From: Gymnothorax reevesii
Lineage: Eukaryota > Chordata > Actinopteri > Anguilliformes > Muraenidae
Direction: 5' to 3'
NCBI GenBank assembly: GCA_029721435.1
Contig: CM056574.1
Coordinates: forward strand, 70,227,501-70,291,500
DNA length: 64,000 nucleotides
Shown here: one piece after another, positions 1-10,386 of the stretch
Position numbering within the stretch: the first letter of the stretch is position 1
Layout: the number at the start of each line of letters is the position of its first letter
The notes under the pieces: model-generated
Seen by the model: the letters and a program-made list of their open reading frames with translations, nothing else
Database searches by the model: none
Told to the model about the DNA's origin: nothing
Position numbers and translations under genes: made by a program

Positions 1-40
1 CTTTGAGATTAGATTTAGCAAAGTCACAAGCCTTAGAGAG

Positions 41-1689
41 TCAATTACGGAAGTCAGAGACATACTGAAGCAAGTTCATTGGGACATCATCTTCAGTGAG
101 CAACTTTTCTTTCAGTAGCTTCAAAGGTCCACGGACTGTATGCCCAAAAACGAGCTCAAAAGGACTGAACCCAAGAGACTCCTGAACAGCTTCACGGGCA
201 GCAAACAAAAGAAGATGGACACCTTCATCCCAATCTTTCCCTGTGTCAAGGCAGTAGGTCCTTATCATGTTCTTCAGGGTTTGATGGAACCTCTCCAAAG
301 CACCTTGACTCTCAGGATGGTAATCTGATGACCTGTATTGTTTAATACCAAGCTCATGCATATCTTGTTGAAATATGCCAGACATGAAATTTGATCCTTG
401 ATCAGACTGAATAGACTTAGGAAGACCAACTAAGCAGAAAAACTTGGTTAGAGCCTTGATGTTAGTCTTCACCTAGATATTACGAAGTGTAATTGCCTCA
501 GGAAACCGGGTGGAAGCACACATGATAGTCAGTAAGTACTCACAACCAGATCTAGTCTTCGGCAATGGTCCAACACAGTCAATGATGATCCGACTGAAAG
601 GTTCTTCAAAAGCGGGAATGGGCTTAAGTCGAGCCTTTGGAATATTCTGGTTCGGCTTCCCAACCATTTGACAAGTATGACAGGATTTGCAGTACTCCTG
701 TACATCAGACCTCATGGATGGCCAGAAGAAGTGATTCCTGACACGTTGAAGGGTCTTCTTGATTCCCAAATGACCTGACATAGGATTGCCATGGGCCAGA
801 CTAAGAGTTTCTTGACGATACGACTTTGGAAGAACAATTTGATGGGTGATCATCCACTCTTCATCTGCAGGAACATCAGGTGGATGCCACTTTCTCATAA
901 GCACACCATTTTTGCAGTAAAAACAGACAGGAACTTGAGTAGCCTCTAGTTCACTTGCAGCCTGAGGTAGAAGATGCGCTAGATCAAGAGCTTGTTGTTG
1001 CTCATTCATAAGTTGTTTACGAGACAAAATGTCATAAGAATGACCTGACAAGGACAAGTCTGAAGATTTCCCAGACATCTCAGGACTGGAAGGTTCCTGA
1101 TGAAAAGACTGCCCAATGAAGGTGTCAGCAAAGTTAAAGTCCAGGTCAGCATCATCTTGAATAGCCTTTTTGGCCATAGAACGAGTAACTGCACATGAAG
1201 GATAGAGGTCTGGAATTTCCTCCTCTATAGAGTCAGATTCTTGATGAATCAAGGGGGTGTCAGTTACAATAGAGTAGGGCACAACCTTATCCCCAGCAAG
1301 ATCATTTCCAAAAAGGAAATGAATGCCTTTGAAAGGAAGAGAAGACCTAACACCAACAGTAACAGGTCCAGAGACTAAGTCTGATTTGAGATGAACATTA
1401 TGGAGAGGTACACTTGTAAAACCACATTCTACTCCTTGAATAAGGACATTAGCCTGAGTAGACGATTTGTCCGAGAAAGGCAGAATATCTGCAAGAATAA
1501 GAGATTGGGAAGACCCAGTATCCCTTAGAATTCGAACAGGAGCAGATGAGGAAAAATCATGTGAAAGTGAGACAGAACCATCGGTGATGAGTGGCTCAAA
1601 ACCCTCCATAACAGAATCAGACACAGAAGGTAGAAGATCAGGCGAACTGACCATTGATACAAGAGATTCTCTCTTTGTCAAAGCAGTTA
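41..1689 (-). pseudogene. pol: protease and integrase of gypsy A1
   Basis: In the same frame as the end of gag, an aspartic protease active site (LRDTGSSQ) lies near 1522. An integrase follows with an HHCC zinc finger (HGNPMSGH ... CKSCHTC) and a DD35E core: Asp in IIIDCVGPL, Asp in SDQGSNF, and Glu in SQGALERFH 35 residues later. The integrase C-terminal part (FSPFELVFGH) ends at a stop near position 41. A TAG at 473-475 separates the zinc finger and first catalytic Asp from the rest of the core. Protease cleaves the polyprotein and integrase inserts the cDNA. Integrase before reverse transcriptase is the Gmr1 hallmark, and the homologous copy at 50154-52778 shows the full order. Confidence 0.88.
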
Positions 1690-2963
1690 GCTTGGTTTCT
1701 TCTCGTTGTTGTTTTTTCTTGAGAGCATAACACTCAGAAATAAGGTGACTTTGCTTTTTGCAGTAATGGCAAGACACAGAGGGTAAAGAATCAGAGGATT
1801 GCTTCTCACTGGAAGGTTTCCTCTCAGAAGTGGCCTTAGAATCATTAGAAGTGTTATTAGAAGAAGTCTTGGACTGAAACTTGTTTTGAAATTTAGAAAA
1901 AGTGGATTTTTGGACAAAAGAAGACTTATGAGTCAATGCATAAATATCAGCTAGAGTGGAAACATCTTGCAAAGTATTGGCTTGTTTTTCTTCAAGGAAA
2001 ATCTTAATATCAGGCTGGACACACCTTTTGAATTCCTCAACCAGAATAAGTTGCCTCATTCTATCAAAATCATTTTCAACTTTCATGGAATTACACCACT
2101 AATCAAACAACTGTTCCTTTAACCTGCCAAATTCAACATGAGTTTGACTGGCTTCCTTGCGAGAATTCCTAAATTTTTGCCTGTAAGCCTCGGGGACCAA
2201 TTCATAACCCTTCAGAATGGCAGATTTGACAAAATCATAATCAGCACACTGTTGGACAGATAACTGGTTATAGATTTTTCTTGCTTTACCAGTAAGAACA
2301 CTTTGTAACATCATTGTCCAATGCTCTTTTGGCCATTTCAAATTTTCAGCTATTTTTTCAAAATGGGTAAAGTATTGGTCAACATCATTTTCTAAGAAAG
2401 GAGGAACAACTCTGATATGTTTAACCACATCAAAATGATCAGAAAGTCCAAAAGATTTTGAAACAGTACCTGCTTCTATTCTCTTCATTTCCAATTCGAA
2501 CTGCATCCTTTTTTCTTCTAGTTCTTTCTCTTTCTCCCTCTCCAATATTTTCTTCTAGTTCTTTCTCTTTCTCCCTCTCCAATCTTCTTTCCTCCATTTC
2601 TTTCTCCATCCTTCTTCCCTCCATTTCTTTCTCCAACCTTCTTTCCTCCAGTTCTCTTTCTTTCTCCCTCTCCAACCTTCTCTCTTCCAGCTCTAGTTGT
2701 TTTTGGCGCAGCTGGAATTCAAGTCTTTGCAGCTCTGTTGCAGGCACTTCCACAGCTTTAATTAATTCTGCTGCTTCTTCCCCAAAGATATCTTCATCGA
2801 TGAAATGTTGCACCAAAAGGTTGAATATTTCTTGTTTCTTCATTGATGACTTCACATCAGATAATCCAAGGGTTGAGGCTATTTGTAGCAAGTCCTCCTT
2901 CTTTGCCAGCACAATTAATTCCTGGGTTGGAGTTTTCAAAAAACTTTCCACATCAAAAGTCAT
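1690..2963 (-). pseudogene. gag: gag of gypsy A1, SCAN-like, with zinc knuckle
   Basis: This Gag reading frame starts at the ATG at 2963. The N-terminal ~60 residues form a SAP-like helix-loop-helix (ELIVLAKKEDLLQIASTLGL). A long Glu/Arg/Lys heptad region follows, then a SCAN-related core with EAYRQKFRNSRKEASQTHVEF and, after the stop, a LILVEEFKRC segment. A CX2CX4HX4C zinc knuckle (CHYCKKQSHLISEC) lies near 1771. The known role is capsid assembly and RNA packaging. The frame shifts within the charged repeat near 2540, and a TAG at 2099-2101 interrupts the SCAN-like core just before a conserved Trp. Apart from these two lesions it stays open into protease. The resemblance to vertebrate SCAN domains fits the published view that SCAN arose from a Gmr1-like gag. 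Confidence 0.85.
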
Positions 2964-3019
2964 GACTGCAGGTTTTTAAACTAGTCAAAGGATTTAAAAT
3001 AATAATCTTGGGTGAATCC

Positions 3020-3038
3020 AATCTCGGTAGAACCTCCA
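3020..3038 (-). other. Primer binding site of gypsy A1, tRNA-Gln type
   Basis: Three bases inside the LTR, the minus strand reads TGGAGGTTCTACCGAGATT. This is complementary to the 3' end of vertebrate tRNA-Gln including its CCA tail, with one mismatch in the stem. It fixes the element's orientation and the inner LTR edge. The tRNA sequence used is from general knowledge. Confidence 0.78.
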
Positions 3039-3041
3039 ATT

Positions 3042-3523
3042 TGTTATGACTTAAAAAAAATCACAACAAAGAAAACCAGAAAGTACAACTAAAACAAATT
3101 TATTGTTAAATAAAAAAAAAGTTCTTCAAAAAAAAATATCCACTATTCAATTCCTAATAACACTCTGCCACTATTTAACTGTTGCCAAAACAAAACTCTG
3201 GTCTGCTCTCTTCTGCTGTCTGCTGTCTTTGTTGTCTGTCTGCTCCCCGTTGTGCTGAAAATCACAGCCTTCATATAGTCTAGCAACCTTCCAGAAAGAT
3301 CCACAGGATTCTAGGGAAATCCCGCCCCCTCCAAGCAGGAAAGTGCCAGAAGCTTCTAGAAATTACTAGTCTTTTCTTAATGATTTTACAAATACACGCC
3401 ACCAGATAGTGCCAAAATTAACAAAATAAATATAGCTGACCAGCAAGGCAGCAAAACATCATGTAACAAATCTTCATTTACAAATGAAATATAATGCTGT
3501 ACAAAAAATTATCATACATAACA
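3042..3523 (-). repeat. 5' LTR of gypsy A1
   Basis: This 482-bp LTR is bounded by TG and CA when read on the minus strand. It aligns along its whole length with the plus-strand LTR at 4345-4801. It keeps two heat-shock-element-like arrays (3349-3361 and 3284-3296) upstream of a weak TATA-like stretch near 3271-3277. The two LTR copies differ at many sites and by 25 bp in length, so they do not belong to one recent insertion. Confidence 0.88.
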
Positions 3524-4140
3524 AAGTCAAAGTTAACACTGAATTTCCTGAGCCAACAACTAAAAGACAGCTCATGAGATTTCTAGGGATGGCTGGCTAC
3601 TACAGAAAATTCTGTAACAATTTCTCCATCATTTCTGAACCTTCGACAAATTTTCTGAAGAAAAATGCAAAATTTGTTTGGGATGAAAAATGTCAAAATT
3701 CACTTAACCAGCTGAAAGCTATTATCAAAAATGCACCAGTTCTCTTATCTCCAAATTTCAAAAAGGAGTTCAAGTTGGCGGTTGATGCCAGTGACAGTGG
3801 TGCAGGCGCAGTTTTACTGCAAGAAGACACTGATGGAGTAGATCATCCTGTTTGTTACTTTTCCAAAAAGTTTGATAAACATCAGAAAAACCACTCAACA
3901 ATTGAATAAGAATGTTTGGCACTTGTTTTGGCCCTACAACATTTTGAAGTCTATTTGACTTGTTCAGCTACTTCCATCAAGGTCTTCAGTGATCGCAATC
4001 CCCTCACATTCTTGCACAAGATCAAAAACAAGAATCAAAGATTGCGGAGATGGAGTTTACTTTTGCAAGAGTATGATTTGGATATTTCTCACATCAGGGG
4101 AAAAGATAATGTAATCCCAGATACTCTTTCACGCATGTAA
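3524..4140 (+). pseudogene. pol: reverse transcriptase thumb and RNase H of gypsy A2
   Basis: The frame opens with the RT thumb/connection signature RQLMRFLGMAGYYRKFC. RNase H follows, with LAVDASDSGAGAVLLQ (first catalytic Asp), the HPVCYFSKKF strand, STIE, the VFSDRNPLTFL motif and a typical end (HIRGKDNVIPDTLSRM). A TAA at 3907-3909 breaks the frame right after STIE, where a Lys codon is expected. In the family this enzyme copies RNA to DNA and degrades the RNA strand. Only about the last 205 codons remain, so it cannot function alone. The frame ends about 200 bp before the LTR. Confidence 0.9.
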
Positions 4141-4344
4141 TTTTATTTCTTTATTACATTGTGCAAAAATGTAATTTTACTTTTCTATCTGATTGTGAGA
4201 CTTGCACTGGTTGTTATGTATATGATTGTTATCATGATCAATGATACGTTTGTGTAAAGATCAAGATTGTTCTGATTATAAAACTGTGTTAATTTTAACA
4301 AAAGAAAGCTTTTAGCAAACCTTTCTTTTCCTAAAGAGGGGAGG

Positions 4345-4801
4345 TGTTATGAATGAGTATTTCTTGTACAGCATTATATTTCATTTGTAAATGAAGATTT
4401 GTTACATGCTGTTTTGCTGCCTTGCTGGTCAGCTATATTTATTTTGTTCATTTGGCACCCTCTGGTGGCGTGTCTGTAAAATCATTGGGAAAAGACTAGT
4501 GATTTCTAGAAGCTTCTGGCACCTTCCTGCTTGGAAGGGACGGGATTTCCCTAGAATCCTGTGGATCTTTCTAGAAGGTTGCTAGTCTATATAAATGCTG
4601 TGATTATAAGCAGCAGAGAGCAGACAGCAGAAGACAACAGAGCAGAGTTTTGTTTTGGCAATAGTTAAATAGTGGCATCAGAGTGTTATTAGAGAATTGA
4701 AGAGTGGATATATGTTTTTGTACAACTTTTTCTGTGAAGAATAAATTTGTTTTAGTTCTACTTTCTGGTTTTCTTTGTTAAGATTTTCTCAAGTCATAAC
4801 A
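4345..4801 (+). repeat. 3' LTR of gypsy A2 with TATA box and poly(A) signal
   Basis: This 457-bp LTR begins TGTTATGAATG and ends GTCATAACA. A TATA box (TATATAAA) lies at 4588-4595 and an AATAAA poly(A) signal at 4740-4745. Two heat-shock-element-like arrays precede the TATA box. A near-consensus CTCF-like motif (reverse strand CCACCAGAGGGTG) lies near 4452-4466. It aligns with the reverse complement of 3042-3523. Confidence 0.9.
4504..4516 (+). promoter_or_regulatory. Canonical heat-shock element in family A LTR
   Basis: TTCTAGAAGCTTC is three alternating NTTCN/NGAAN units at perfect spacing, the consensus HSF1 trimer site. A second array, TTCTAGAAGGTTG, lies at 4569-4581, seven bases before the TATA box. 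Both are kept in the A1 LTR on the other strand (3349-3361 perfect; 3284-3296 with a final G in place of C). HSF binding is inferred from the motif only. Confidence 0.65.
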
Positions 4802-4977
4802 TCAGGTATAGAAATATTACATTTCCATAGTAAATAAAACAAACAATAGAGTAAATGTTAGTGATGAGAGTGATATTCTTTTTAAAATCATTGAGAATTT
4901 TCATTTCATTAGCAACATTTATTTGGTAGAGATGTATTGAAATAAGAAACACATAGGCCAAATAGAAATATCGGTAA

Positions 4978-6188
4978 CACTTTATAATAAGGGGACATGA
5001 ATCATGTACTTATCATGCATTACTTCATGCATGATTCACTCATGAGTTCATCATGATTTCTGCATGATTTTATACATGAATTCATCATGACTCATCATGA
5101 GTTAAAATTAATTCATGCTTACTCATGTCTGAATTCATGTAATAACATCATATAAACTAAGGCATTACTTACTGTAATGAATTCATCATGAATCAAAAGT
5201 AGTTAAGCATGATCATGATGAGTTCATGGTTCATTAAAGACAGTCGTTTCACTTTTGGCAGAATCGAACATCTGTTGTAATGAAAACTACCATTTGTCCA
5301 CCACTTTAGTTGAGGGGACACAAACATGATGAACTAGCGAGAAAGCAAGCTTTAATTTGTAACATTCAATGATTCCTTAGCAATAGCATTTCTCACATCT
5401 GTTGTGATAAAAGCATGTATAGCCACCACTTACATACATAATCAACTCAGGGGAAGCTAATGCAAGAAGTAAGAATGAATTCATGGATTAAATCAGTATG
5501 TACTAATGCATGAAGTTGAACATAAATATACAATTTTACAGTAAAGTTATTACCAAAAAGTGATGGTAAGTTCAAGTAAAATATCAATTGCGATTCTGCC
5601 AAAAGTGAACTGACTATGTCTTTGTAGGCCCATAAATTCATGAGCCACTAACCTTCAGCTCATGTTGTTCAATATTCCCAATAGACTAACATTTGTACAT
5701 TTATACTGTATGTTGTGGCGATCGCTACCATACATACCATTTAGTTGAGGGGGCACAAATATGATGAATTCATGGGAAATTAAGCTTTAATTCATGACAA
5801 AAATGACAAGCTAATAGACCTACCTTAGTTAAGGGGCACAAACATGATTAATTCATGGGAAGCCAATACATGAAGCAAGAATGAAGTAATTGATGAAAAC
5901 GTCGATTTCAATTCTGCCAAATGTGAAACGACTGTCTTTAATGAACCATGAACTTATCATGATCATGCTTAATTACTTTTGATTCATGATGAACTCATTA
6001 CAGTAAGCAATGCCTTATATGACGCCATTGCATGAATTCAGACATGAGTAAGCATGAATTAATGTTAACTCATAATGTGTCATAAGGCATTTATTCATTA
6101 AATCATGCATGAATCATGATGGACTTGAGTGAATCATGCATGAAGTAACGCATGATAACAACATGATTCATGTCCCCTTATTATAGTG
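4978..6188. mobile_element. Non-autonomous DNA element with ~285-bp terminal inverted repeats
   Basis: The left arm (4978-5265) begins CACTTTATAATAAGGGGACA. The right arm (5905-6188) ends with the inverse, missing one base. The arms are AT-rich and packed with short ATGAATCATGAT-like palindromes, so each arm can also fold on itself. The inner arm end (GGCAGAATCG) occurs a third time at about 5586-5620, and the core holds two or three degenerate copies of a segment with TTAGTTGAGGGG and ACAAACATGATGAA. There is no coding potential. I could not fix a target duplication or assign a superfamily. Confidence 0.75.
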
Positions 6189-7361
6189 AGTATAATTATA
6201 GTGAGTACAACAAATATACATATTTCCTCATTATTGGACCCATACAAACGTATATTAATAGGCTACACATGCAACTGTCAAAAATGTACATAAACTTTAC
6301 TTATTTTCGGTGCAATCAACATTTCAATTCGCACGCAAAAAGACATTCTTTAAAAAGTGACAAATTTACTATGCAGTGGTAGTGAAGTTTCATGAGCGCT
6401 GCCAGGTGGAGCACCACTAGTATTTATTATTTTTTCATTGCAAGCCACCAATTCATCATTGATTAACTTGTGCCTGACACAAAATCTTGATTTATTTGCA
6501 CGGTTGCGTCATTAAATAACCTGTTACACATCTTTCCATTTTAATAATGAAAAGCTTCAACGCAAAATGCATATATAGGTCTATTTGACGCTAGTAAATT
6601 AACTAGGATATAACCTGGTGCTTTAATTAATGCATTTTCCTTACGAGTTATGAAATGGGCCCCATGTGACAAAACCTTTTCTTTACACGCTTACCTCGAG
6701 TCCAAAACCTTCAAAAAACACTTGTCTGTGGTTGCACGCGTCAACTAGGTTTCGAACAAAAGACAGACCCATTTTTAGCTTACCAGCCCTATTTGCCGAT
6801 TAGCTATTGTCGTGGTATGGCCTACGTCAATCAGCGTCCGTCGTCTGGAACATTTTTTATCTTTTTTTTAGCCTAAAGAATTTTCGTGTAAATTTGCAAT
6901 AACATACTACTAGACCAGATGTATTTCTCGAATTTTTGATTGAATCATTTTTGTCCGTTTTATGGGCCCTCGAAATTTTGGCTCCAATGTTGAAGATGGG
7001 ACCGAGAAATTTTAAAAATCATTCTCAAAAACTGTGTGATAAATTTTTTTCCAAATCAGGCAATCTACTTATCTTGGCTCCGTCAGTGTACACTGCAAGC
7101 GCCATTTTGATTGAATCGAAGGAAGTGGGTCTATAAGGGGTGCTGTACTTTATGAATATGCAAGATGGCATGTGGAGGCCAAATGGTTGCAGATAGAGAT
7201 TAAGTTTGTATTACAAACATATAGGAACTAATATAAGAACAATATTTTGGCTGTGTTAAAGTTGACCTCAGATGACCCTGAAAGGTCAAACTTGAGGTCA
7301 AGCAAAATGTTACAATTTCCAAAGGTTTCTAGGCTCGGAAATATTGAAGATTGGGAACATA

Positions 7362-8911
7362 CTGCACCCTCAATAATTACTGGCGCCCCTGGTTAAGATG
7401 TGTTCTTTAGCTTCAAATATATTCAGTTTTTTTCTAAAAAATATAGGTCCACAATGAAAAAAAGAGGAAAATGCAACCTTCAATTTAAGTGCATTTATTC
7501 AGTGGGAAAAATATCCCACATTAAGAAATAATTCTTTTACATCAAATCATGTGTGCCACAATTACTAGCACGCCTGATACTAATACTTTGTACAACCCCC
7601 TTTTGCCAACAAAACAGCACCTAATCTTCTCCTATAATGTTTCACAAGATGGGAGAATACAGACAGAGGGATCTTCGACCATTTCTCCTTGCACAATCTC
7701 TCTAAATCATCCAGCGACCTGGGTCCTCTCCTCTGCACTCTCCTCTTCAGCTCACTCCACAGGTTTTCAATGTGGTTGAGGTCTGGGCACTGAGATGGCC
7801 ATGGGAGGAGCTTGATTATGCGTTTGGGGAACCATTTCTGAGTAGATTTGGCCACATGTTTTGGGTCATTATCTTGCTGACAGACCCAGTGACGACCCAT
7901 CTTCAGCTTTCTGGCAGAGGCCACCACATCTTGATTTGAAATATCCTGGTATTTCAAAGTGTTCATGATGCCATGCACCCTAACAAGGTTCCCAGGGCCT
8001 CTGGAAGAAAAACAGGCCCAGAGCATCACCGATCCCCCCTCATACTTCACAGTGGGTATGAGGTGCTTTTCTGTCCCAATATCACTCGGCGAACTCCAGA
8101 TGTTTGCGTTTATGACTGAGTGAGAAAAGGTTTTTTCCGTGCATGCCTCCCAAACAGCTTCTTGGCATGTAGATAGCACCTGATGGTTGTTTTGTAGACT
8201 TTGTGACCCCAAGATGCTACCTTTTGTTGCAATTCTTTCATAGTGAGCTTTGGAGAACTTTTTATTTCTCTTACCATCCTCCTCACTGTGCGTGGTGGCA
8301 AAATAACCTTAGACCTTATAAATATGAATAATATAAAATATATATAACCTTAGGGTCCTAGTCCAGGCTTGTTTACACTGTTCCAGTTGTTTTAAACTTC
8401 TTAATGATTCCTCTGACAGTAAATATGGGCAGATGCAGGCGAGTGGCTATTTTCTTGTTGCCACTGCCTGACTTGTGAAGGTCGACAGACATCTGCCTTA
8501 TTTGAATGGTGTGTCCCTTTGTGCCCATGTTGAAGAGTGGGTAAGAGAAATGGCCTCTGTGTCACGTCGTATTTATACCCCAGGGAAAGAGGAAGTTATG
8601 AATTACTAATTAAATGTTCCTTGATACTCTGATCAACTTTGCAAACTACTGTAGAAATGACAGAAATACTTCAATTACATTTATTTCCTAGGAATTGTTA
8701 GGGGTGCCAATAATTGTGGAACGGGTGATTTTATGAAAAAATTATTATTTCTTAGTCGGGGATTTTTTTTCGGTTAGAATTCACTTGAGTTGAAGTTTAC
8801 ATTTTTCTACAATTTTCAGTGTGAGAGGATGCTTCTGCAATAAAAATTTAATTTATTCTAAGGCTTTTAACACATCTTAACAAAGGGTGCCAATAGTCAT
8901 TGAGGGCACTG
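7362..8911 (-). mobile_element. Tc1-like transposon 1
   Basis: This 1550-bp element is flanked by TA at 7360-7361 and 8912-8913. Its inverted ends begin CTGCACCCTCAATAATTACT and, on the other strand, CAGTGCCCTCAATGACTATT, and both continue to TTAAGATGTGTT. The length and TA target are typical of Tc1. It sits within the ~140-bp tandem array. Confidence 0.92.
7580..8528 (-). pseudogene. Tc1-like transposase (DD34E), broken
   Basis: Tc1 transposase cuts and pastes the element at TA sites. The start at 8528 gives MGTKGHTIQMRQMSVDLHKS, a Tc1 paired-like helix-turn-helix start, and this frame stops after KKFKTTGTV. The second half of the DNA-binding domain (PPRTVRRMVREI) and the catalytic domain follow in other frames. 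Catalytic residues visible are Asp in QQDNDPKH and, 34 residues later, Glu in HIENLWSELK. The LWSDE-type first Asp region is not intact, but SVMLWACFSSRG is clear. The protein ends with LLAKGGCTKY. Several frameshifts and stops make it non-functional. Confidence 0.88.
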
Positions 8912-9392
8912 TATCTGCATGGAACACATATAGGAAGTCATGTAAGAACTTTCATTTGGTGGCCTTGAACTTTTGAACCTTTGGCAACCCTCATAGGTCA
9001 AACTTCACAGTGAAATTTCAATGACTTCTATCACCTAAAGTATTACAGATAGAGCATAGATTTGTATTGCGGGCATAGAGGAAGTCATGTAAGAACTTTC
9101 ATTTGGTGACATTGAACTTGACCTTCACTGACCTTGAATGCCCAAACTTCACAGTGTAATTTTAATGACTTAGATCAGCAAAATGGTTACAGATAGTTTT
9201 GGTTTGTATTGGATTTGTATAGGAAGTCATACACGAACTTTCATTTGGTGGTCCTGAACTTGACTTTCAAAGGTCAAACTTCACACAGTGAAATTTCAAT
9301 GACTTCTATCACCAAAACTATTACAAATAGAGCTTAGATTTGTAATGCAGGCATATAGAAAGTCATGTATGAAGTTTCATTCAATGACATTG
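8912..9392 (+). repeat. ~140-bp tandem repeat array, left arm part
   Basis: The phrase AGGAAGTCAT or a close variant recurs at 8932, 9079, 9221 and 9357, giving periods of 147, 142 and 136 bp. Each unit also carries a CTTTCATTTGGTG block, a TGACCTTGA-like block and a CAGTGAAATTTCAATGACTT block. The array started at about 7135 and was split by the Tc1 insertion at 7362-8911. It resumes at 18111. Confidence 0.75.
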
Positions 9393-10386
9393 CTGGCCTT
9401 TTTTTCATGCGAACGATCTTTCGGTTACGTAAAGGTTACGCAAAAAGGTTACGCAAAAAAAAATTCACGAGAACGGCGGCCGTTCGCGCAAAGTAAGAGG
9501 TGAATATGTTTTGCCAAAGTGATAAACAGTTCATGAACATTTGTGTGTATTAACAAACTTCTATATGTTTGCTGTGCAACCTGGTAATAATGTCTTAATT
9601 TTTGTGCTTAACTGATGGTCGTATCCACACTACAAGCGCCGCACGTGCTATACCATAATACGCTAGTGTCATCTCTATACAGGTCTATACCTGTATATAC
9701 CAATACGTGCTGCGGTGCATAGATTAATCTTTTAATTAATGTCTTGATTTAATAACAATTACTTCATTCTACTCAACCTGATGTGTCGGTTGGGGGTTTG
9801 TTTTTGTTTTGTTTTCTTTCTTTTTTTTTCCAAACTATTGTCCTTCCCCGACCGGTTTTGTTTTTGTCATCCTGGTGCGACATCAGTTGCGTCAATAAAG
9901 AGATTCAGAAGGTCTCATTGCTCAAATTGTCTGAATTGTTAAAAAATAAACCAATGAACGTTGTTTTTATATGCAACTCCTAGGATCCCACGAGGTGAGT
10001 TAGTTGTCTGGCGTCAGCGCTGAGCAATGTTTCACATGCAGAGGTTTGCATACTAGTTTTATCAATGACCTGGACTATACATTTCGATGTCGTTCTGTAA
10101 GCGTAAATGATAAAAATGGTAGCCTGCTAAAGACTGAAATGAGTATTGAGTATTGTCAGACAGTTAAAGCATAACCCTGGTCATACACTGTAATTAAAGT
10201 GAGGGGGCTGGTGCTGGACTGGAATATCAGTGCTGAGCGCTTGTCCCGTGACAGTGATGCTGTAGTGTGAAAAGCCGTTGTGCGATGCAGCTCAGTTGGC
10301 CTGTCTGAACAGAAAAACAAGTCTGATCAGTTGAATCGCAAAACATACATGACAGTAAATCTTTATGCATACATGCATTACACATA

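Larger units (their letters stand above)
1..3523 (-). mobile_element. Ty3/gypsy element A1 (Gmr1-like), 5' portion, cut by window edge
   Basis: This is the 5' part of an LTR retrotransposon read on the minus strand: LTR (3042-3523), primer binding site (3020-3038), gag, protease and integrase. It runs off the window at position 1, so reverse transcriptase, RNase H and the other LTR are not seen. Integrase directly follows protease, as in Gmr1-type gypsy elements and unlike standard gypsy. Visible lesions are one frameshift near 2540, one stop at 2099-2101 and one stop at 473-475, so the copy is only lightly decayed. Its LTR abuts the broken end of a second copy of the same family in the opposite orientation (3524-4801), which suggests A1 inserted into that copy. 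Confidence 0.9.
3524..4801 (+). mobile_element. Ty3/gypsy element A2, 3' fragment
   Basis: This is the 3' end of a plus-strand copy of the same family as A1: the end of reverse transcriptase, RNase H, a short untranslated stretch, a polypurine tract (about 4334-4344, AAAGAGGGGAGG) and a complete LTR. Its left edge coincides with the outer LTR edge of A1 at 3523/3524, which is what an insertion of A1 into A2 would produce. The remainder of A2 would then lie left of the window. Confidence 0.87.

Noticed and set aside
8912..9392. CRISPR-like regular repeats
   Set aside because: Units are ~140 bp, imperfect and contiguous, without spacers, in a vertebrate genome.
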